Positions 7,260-10,831 of a stretch of DNA of 10,831 bases are shown here, piece after piece (position 1 is the stretch's first letter; every line of letters begins with the position of its first letter). Source of the stretch: Pseudomonadota bacterium. Lineage in GTDB: Bacteria; Pseudomonadota; Gammaproteobacteria; Xanthomonadales; Xanthomonadaceae. The stretch covers positions 1 through 10,831 of the forward strand of contig JAEWJB010000061.1 of assembly GCA_023386795.1 (NCBI GenBank), written 5' to 3'. The notes beneath the pieces were generated by a model. That model did no database searches. It worked only from the letters and a program-made list of their open reading frames with translations, and had not been told where the DNA came from. The position numbers and the translations under genes were made by a program.

Positions 7260-9254
7260 TCAAGAACCTGTATCGATCAGCACCACCGGCATCCCGCTGC
7301 GCGGGCGATATTCCATGCGCCAGTCCATGCCGTCCAACGATGCCTGCAGCGCATCCAGCGCGGGGTCCACCCCGCGCAACGGCCGCCAAAGGCCCACCAG
7401 CCCGAAGTGCCGGTCGAAATGCAGCGTCTGCGTGCTGCCGATCCACACCGGCTGCCCCCCCGGCGCCAACCGGGCCGACGCGGGCCACAGGCGCAGCACA
7501 TGCAACTCATCCGGCCGCGCGCCGGGGCGCAGCAGCAGCAGCGCCTCGACCTGCGTATCCAGCGTGGCCGGCAGCACCGGGACTTCGCCGGGTTCGGCCT
7601 GGCTGTCGAGCAACAGCAGCGCCTGCTGCCAGCCGGCCTGTGGCTGCACGCGCCAGCCTTGCGCCTCCAGTTGCTGGCGCAACGGCTGCAGCGGGCCGGC
7701 TACCTGCACGTCCAGCGGCCAGCGCTGGTCGTCGTCGAACTCGTTGCGCCGCGCCGGCAGCGCGCGCCATTGCGATGCCCACCAGGCGCGCTTGTCGAGC
7801 TGCAGCCGCAATGGGTGCGGCGGCTCGAACTTCACCAGCTTCTCCTCCAGGTGGCGCGGCGCCAGCCACACCGCCGCCACGGCGAACGTGCCGTAGAACA
7901 GCCAGGCCACCGGCTTCACCCAGAACGAGCGGTTGAAGCGGCGCCGGTAGGCGATGCCCAGCACCAGCAGCCAGAACGTGCCGAACAACATCCCGCCAAT
8001 CACGTCGCTGAGCCAATGCGCGCCCAGGTACAGCCGGGCAAAACCGATCATCGACACCACCGCGCCGCATACCAGGTACGGCCACACGCGGCTGCGACCG
8101 GGCAGCTCGCGGGCGATCAGCACGGCGAAGAAGCCGAAGGTGATGGTGGCCATCGTCACCGCCACCGAGGGGAAGCCGAAGCCGCTGCTGGCGGCCGGCG
8201 GCCGTACCACGTGCACGGTGGCGCCGAGCAGCTTGGTCAGCGCCAGGCCAAAGGCCAGGGCCGCCAGCCAGTGCGCCACCGACAACCAGCGCCTGCGCCA
8301 CAACAGGTAACCCATCGCCACGGCGATGGCCGGCAGCAGGATCTGCCAGTCGCCGAGCGAGGCCAGCGCCACCATCGGGTAGTCGGCCAACGGGTTGCGC
8401 AGCGCCAGCATCAGGTCGTGCACCGCCAGGTCGATGCCCAGCGGCTCGCCGTGCGCGAGCACCACCATCAGCAGCACGAACCAGCCCCAGCCCAGCAGCA
8501 GGAGCATCAAGGCCAGCACCGCCAGCGGTACCGACTCGCGACGCCGCGGGTCGAACACGCCCACCGACCAATGGCCCAGCACCGGGTGGCGGTGCGACCA
8601 GTCCAGCAGGCGCGCCAGCAGCGAATCCAGGTGCGCGGCCGACCAGCGGTAGCCGTACAGCACGAAGGCCCATACGCCGCCGAGCACCACCGCCAGCAGC
8701 GCCACCACCACGAACAGGCGGCCGGCCACCGCGGCCACCGCATCGTAGGCGCTGCCGAGCATCCAGCCCGGCAGCAGGAACAGCAGCGCCCACGACAAGG
8801 CGGCCAGCCCGCTGGCGAAGGCGTAACGGCGCAGCGGCATGCGCGACATGCCGGCGATGGCCGGCACGAACGGGCGGATGGCGCCCACGTAGCGCGCCAC
8901 CAGAATGCTCTTGAACGCATTGCGCCGGAACAGTACCTCGCCGCGATCCAACAGCTGCGGGTAGCGGCTGAAAGGCCAGAAGCTGCGCAGCTGGTGGCCC
9001 CAGCGATGGCCGACCCAATAGCTGAGGGCGTCGCCGACGAACGCGCCAAGCGCCGCGCACAGCACCGCGTAGGGACCGGAAATCTGGCCCAGGCCGATCA
9101 GCACGCCGATGGCGAACATCAGTGGCAGGGCCGGCACGATGGCGCCCAGCACGATCACCGCGTCGCAGAACGCAATCGCGAAGATGACCGCGCCCGCCAG
9201 CGTGGGGTGGTTGCCGATCCACTCCAGCGTGGCGTCGATCCAGGGTGAGTTCAT
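7260..9254 (-). CDS. DedA / PAP2 / LssY_C fusion membrane protein
   Basis: 664 residues in three parts. DedA (about 10-200): GALGAFVGDALSYW-type segment around 70-80, then VARYVGAIRPFVPAIAGMSR (119-138) with its conserved arginines. DedA proteins are linked to lipid-carrier recycling and proton-dependent transport. PAP2 phosphatase (about 245-440): K341, R351-P352, and the third motif with R407, H413 and D417. The central PSGH motif, however, reads PSVA (362-365), so the usual catalytic His is Ala. LssY_C domain (about 480-664), soluble and of unknown function. PAP2 activity on lipid phosphates is therefore doubtful. The start at 9254 is chosen because residues upstream are low-quality and would overlap the divergent kinase gene. 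TATAAT sits just before the ATG with no Shine-Dalgarno. Confidence 0.92.
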   Translation of the reverse strand: MNSPWIDATLEWIGNHPTLAGAVIFAIAFCDAVIVLGAIVPALPLMFAIGVLIGLGQISGPYAVLCAALGAFVGDALSYWVGHRWGHQLRSFWPFSRYPQLLDRGEVLFRRNAFKSILVARYVGAIRPFVPAIAGMSRMPLRRYAFASGLAALSWALLFLLPGWMLGSAYDAVAAVAGRLFVVVALLAVVLGGVWAFVLYGYRWSAAHLDSLLARLLDWSHRHPVLGHWSVGVFDPRRRESVPLAVLALMLLLLGWGWFVLLMVVLAHGEPLGIDLAVHDLMLALRNPLADYPMVALASLGDWQILLPAIAVAMGYLLWRRRWLSVAHWLAALAFGLALTKLLGATVHVVRPPAASSGFGFPSVAVTMATITFGFFAVLIARELPGRSRVWPYLVCGAVVSMIGFARLYLGAHWLSDVIGGMLFGTFWLLVLGIAYRRRFNRSFWVKPVAWLFYGTFAVAAVWLAPRHLEEKLVKFEPPHPLRLQLDKRAWWASQWRALPARRNEFDDDQRWPLDVQVAGPLQPLRQQLEAQGWRVQPQAGWQQALLLLDSQAEPGEVPVLPATLDTQVEALLLLRPGARPDELHVLRLWPASARLAPGGQPVWIGSTQTLHFDRHFGLVGLWRPLRGVDPALDALQASLDGMDWRMEYRPRSGMPVVLIDTGS

Positions 9255-9260
9255 GCCCCG

Positions 9261-9266
9261 ATTATA
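9261..9266 (-). promoter_or_regulatory. Consensus -10 box (TATAAT), leaderless start
   Basis: A perfect TATAAT on the minus strand, then CGGGGC, then the ATG at 9254. Transcription 7 nt past the box begins at the A of ATG. No Shine-Dalgarno lies between. The -35 region (9284-9289) is weak and overlaps the -35 region of the divergent promoter. Confidence 0.65.
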
Positions 9267-9304
9267 GGAAACCGATCCTGTCTCGATAGCATCGGGCCGC
9301 CGCC

Positions 9305-9310
9305 TACAAT
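9305..9310 (+). promoter_or_regulatory. Near-consensus -10 box (TACAAT), leaderless start
   Basis: TACAAT (5/6), then GGCGGCC, then the ATG at 9318. A start 7-8 nt after the box falls on or next to the A of that ATG. The box overlaps an upstream ATG at 9309, which argues against 9309 as the translation start. No clear -35 is seen. Confidence 0.6.
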
Positions 9311-9317
9311 GGCGGCC

Positions 9318-9974
9318 ATGTCCCAGCCGCCCACCGCACAAGCCCTCAAGGCCGATACCTTCGGCCGCATCCTGCTGGTCCGCGAACCGGATCGGGTGTT
9401 CGTGCGCCGCGATCTCACCGCCTCGCCCTGGTGGTTGCGCGTGCCGGCCTGGTACCTGGCGCACCGGGAGGCCCGCGCGTTGCGCAAGCTCGATGGCATG
9501 CACGCCACGCCGCACCTGCTGGGGTGGGACGGCACCTACCTGGACCGCAGTTTCCTCGACGGGCAGGCGATGTACCTGCGGCCGCCGCGCGACGACGTGG
9601 CCTACTTCCATGCCGCACGCCGCCTGCTTCAGCAGCTGCACCGGCATGGCGTGGCGCACAACGACCTGGCCAAGGAAGCGAACTGGATCGTGCGCGAGGA
9701 TGGTTCACCCGCCTTGATCGACTTCCAACTGGCGGTATGCGGCAAGCCGCGTTCGCGCTGGATGCGGCTGCTGGCGCGTGAAGACCTGCGTCACCTGCTC
9801 AAGCACAAGCGCATGTACTGCGGGCATGCGCTCACGCCGGTGGAGCGGCGGGTGCTCAAGCGGCACTCGTGGGTGCGCGATATGTGGTTCAGGACGGGCA
9901 AGCCCGTGTATCGGTTCGTGACCCGGCGCATCCTCCATTGGGAGGACAACGAGGGGCAGGGGCCCAAGCCGTAA
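9318..9974 (+). CDS. Small RIO1/WaaP-like kinase
   Basis: 218 residues with a minimal protein-kinase fold. The catalytic loop HNDLAKEAN (114-122) carries Asp116 and Asn122, and the metal-binding IDFQ (134-137) stands in for DFG with Asp135. Glu51 in HREARAL fits the helix-C Glu. The VFVRRD stretch (27-32) has Arg where most kinases have the ATP-binding Lys, so activity should be confirmed. The compact HxDL...N and short lobe resemble RIO kinases and the LPS-core sugar kinases WaaP/KdkA; the true substrate (protein, sugar or lipid) cannot be read from the sequence. The C-terminal part is basic and Arg/Lys-rich. ATG 9318 is preferred over 9309 because a -10 box overlaps 9309. Divergent from the DedA/PAP2 gene, 63 bp apart. 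Confidence 0.85.
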   Translation: MSQPPTAQALKADTFGRILLVREPDRVFVRRDLTASPWWLRVPAWYLAHREARALRKLDGMHATPHLLGWDGTYLDRSFLDGQAMYLRPPRDDVAYFHAARRLLQQLHRHGVAHNDLAKEANWIVREDGSPALIDFQLAVCGKPRSRWMRLLAREDLRHLLKHKRMYCGHALTPVERRVLKRHSWVRDMWFRTGKPVYRFVTRRILHWEDNEGQGPKP

Positions 9975-9986
9975 GGCACGGGTCGC

Positions 9987-10010
9987 GTCGCGGCCGAAGC
10001 GGCTCCTACA
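9987..10010. repeat. REP-like palindromic element
   Basis: Runs from GTCGCGGCCGAAGCGGC into CTCCTACA, closely resembling a REP-type unit I recall as scattered through Xanthomonadaceae and pseudomonad genomes. The core GCCG-AAG-CGGC forms a small hairpin (9993-10003). Such units are spread by RAYT transposases; none is in this window. It lies 12 bp past the kinase stop. Confidence 0.55.
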
Positions 10011-10012
10011 AT
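10007..10012 (+). promoter_or_regulatory. Candidate -10 box from the REP-like element
   Basis: TACAAT, made partly by the end of the REP-like unit and flanked exactly by the inverted repeat GCTCC (10002-10006) / GGAGC (10013-10017). The downstream gene starts 28 nt later, which would give a leader of about 21 nt. No -35 is evident, and the TACA is explained by the repeat, so this may be coincidence. Confidence 0.3.
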
Positions 10013-10039
10013 GGAGCTCCTTCTACTGCGGGCGCTGCC

Positions 10040-10831
10040 ATGAGCTCACTTGCGGGCAAGACCCTGTTCATCACCGGCGCGTCGCGCGGCATCGGTCTGG
10101 CCATCGCGCTGCGTGCCGCGCGCGATGGCGCCAACGTGGCGATCGCCGCCAAGTCTTCCGTCCCCAATCCGAAACTGCCCGGCACGATCCACAGCGCCGC
10201 CGAAGCGGTGACCGCCGCGGGTGGGCAGGGCCTGGCGCTGAAGTGCGACATCCGCGAGGAAGACCAGGTGCGCGCCGCGGTGGCCGCCACGGTGGATGCC
10301 TTCGGTGGCATCGACATCCTCGTCAACAACGCCAGCGCGATCTGGCTGCGCGGCACCCTGGACACGCCGATGAAGCGCTTCGACCTGATGCAGCAGGTCA
10401 ACGCGCGCGGCACCTTCCTCTGCTCGCAGGCCTGCCTGCCGCACCTGTTGGAGGCGCCCAATCCGCATATCCTGACCCTGGCGCCGCCGCCTTCGCTCAA
10501 TCCGAAGTGGTGGGGAGCGCACACCGGCTATACCCTCGCCAAGATGGGCATGAGTTTCGTCACCCTCGGCCTGGCCGCCGAATTCGGGCCACGTGGCGTG
10601 GCCGTCAACGCGCTGTGGCCGCGCACGCTGATCGGCACCGACGCGCTCAACATGATCCCCGGGGTCGGCGCCGGCAACGGCCGCAGCCCGGAGATCATGG
10701 CTGACGCCGCGCACGCGGTGCTGGTCCGCGAGGCGCGCGGCTTCACGGGTCGCTTCCTCATCGACGACGAAGTGCTGCGCGAGGCCGGCATGACCGACCT
10801 GTCGCACTACGCCATCGACCCGGAGCAACCC
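10040..10831 (+). CDS. HSDL2-like short-chain dehydrogenase (3' end cut off)
   Basis: NAD(P)-dependent oxidoreductase of the SDR superfamily; 264 residues are visible and no stop is reached. TGASRGIG (12-19) binds the cofactor, NNAS is at 96-99, and YTLAK has Tyr164 and Lys168 as catalytic pair. The stretch around 42-50 (PNPKLPGTI) and VNALWPRT point to the hydroxysteroid-dehydrogenase-like 2 group, often linked to fatty-acid or sterol-like substrates; the actual substrate is unknown. The Ser expected at 148 (the HSDL2 ISPP position) is Ala, but Ser152 lies 12 residues before Tyr164, a normal SDR distance. No strong Shine-Dalgarno is seen. Human HSDL2 adds a C-terminal SCP2 domain; whether this one does cannot be seen. 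Confidence 0.92.
   Translation, partial: MSSLAGKTLFITGASRGIGLAIALRAARDGANVAIAAKSSVPNPKLPGTIHSAAEAVTAAGGQGLALKCDIREEDQVRAAVAATVDAFGGIDILVNNASAIWLRGTLDTPMKRFDLMQQVNARGTFLCSQACLPHLLEAPNPHILTLAPPPSLNPKWWGAHTGYTLAKMGMSFVTLGLAAEFGPRGVAVNALWPRTLIGTDALNMIPGVGAGNGRSPEIMADAAHAVLVREARGFTGRFLIDDEVLREAGMTDLSHYAIDPEQP

Noticed and set aside
7407..9248. 613-codon plus-strand frame over the DedA/PAP2 gene
   Set aside because: Gln/His/Arg-rich with no domain or membrane pattern; the opposite strand encodes a well-formed membrane protein.
9255..9659. N-terminal extension of the DedA/PAP2/LssY_C protein
   Set aside because: It overlaps the divergent kinase gene on the other strand and is not DedA-like; a TATAAT box sits just upstream of ATG 9254.

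Overview
GC-rich proteobacterial chromosome, most likely from the Xanthomonadales/Lysobacterales (Xanthomonas, Lysobacter, Rhodanobacter, Dyella and relatives). This is inferred from several things. Adenylate kinase is the short 187-residue form. A PPi-type phosphofructokinase sits beside a K+-independent H+-pyrophosphatase. A REP-like palindrome ends in CTCCTACA. Several strong -10 boxes lie directly against ATG codons. I could not run any search, so the genus is open. I see no IS element, phage gene, CRISPR array, tRNA or rRNA; the content is housekeeping.

Layout. 1-86: 3' flank of hppA with a large stem. 87-2114 (-): hppA, proton-pumping pyrophosphatase. 2115-2420: intergenic, with a possible sigma-54 site pointing at hppA. 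2421-2933 (+): small exported four-cysteine protein of unknown function. 3001-4260 (-): pfp, PPi-dependent phosphofructokinase. 4261-4396: divergent control region. 4397-4960 (+): adk. 4961-5300: not empty; it holds a candidate minus-strand small RNA of about 146 nt with its own intrinsic terminator, followed by a shared control region. 5301-7255 (+): mpl (murein peptide recycling ligase) and a small LON-domain protein, probably one operon. 7260-9254 (-): DedA/PAP2/LssY_C membrane fusion protein. 9318-9974 (+): small RIO/WaaP-like kinase. 9975-10039: REP-like element. 10040 to the window end (+): HSDL2-like short-chain dehydrogenase, cut by the window edge.

How the genes fit together. hppA, pfp and adk all act on the phosphoanhydride pool. 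Pfp uses or makes PPi at the fructose-6-phosphate step, HppA couples PPi hydrolysis to proton export, and Adk equilibrates AMP, ADP and ATP. Mpl returns recycled tripeptide to peptidoglycan synthesis. The DedA/PAP2/LssY_C protein and the divergent kinase may belong to envelope lipid or LPS upkeep, but that is inference from fold only.

Most interesting points: (1) the unannotated minus-strand structured RNA between adk and mpl, with a U-tract terminator that no protein gene needs; (2) three promoters whose -10 box places +1 on or next to the A of an ATG, suggesting leaderless mRNAs; (3) a PAP2 domain whose PSGH motif reads PSVA, so the catalytic His is missing.
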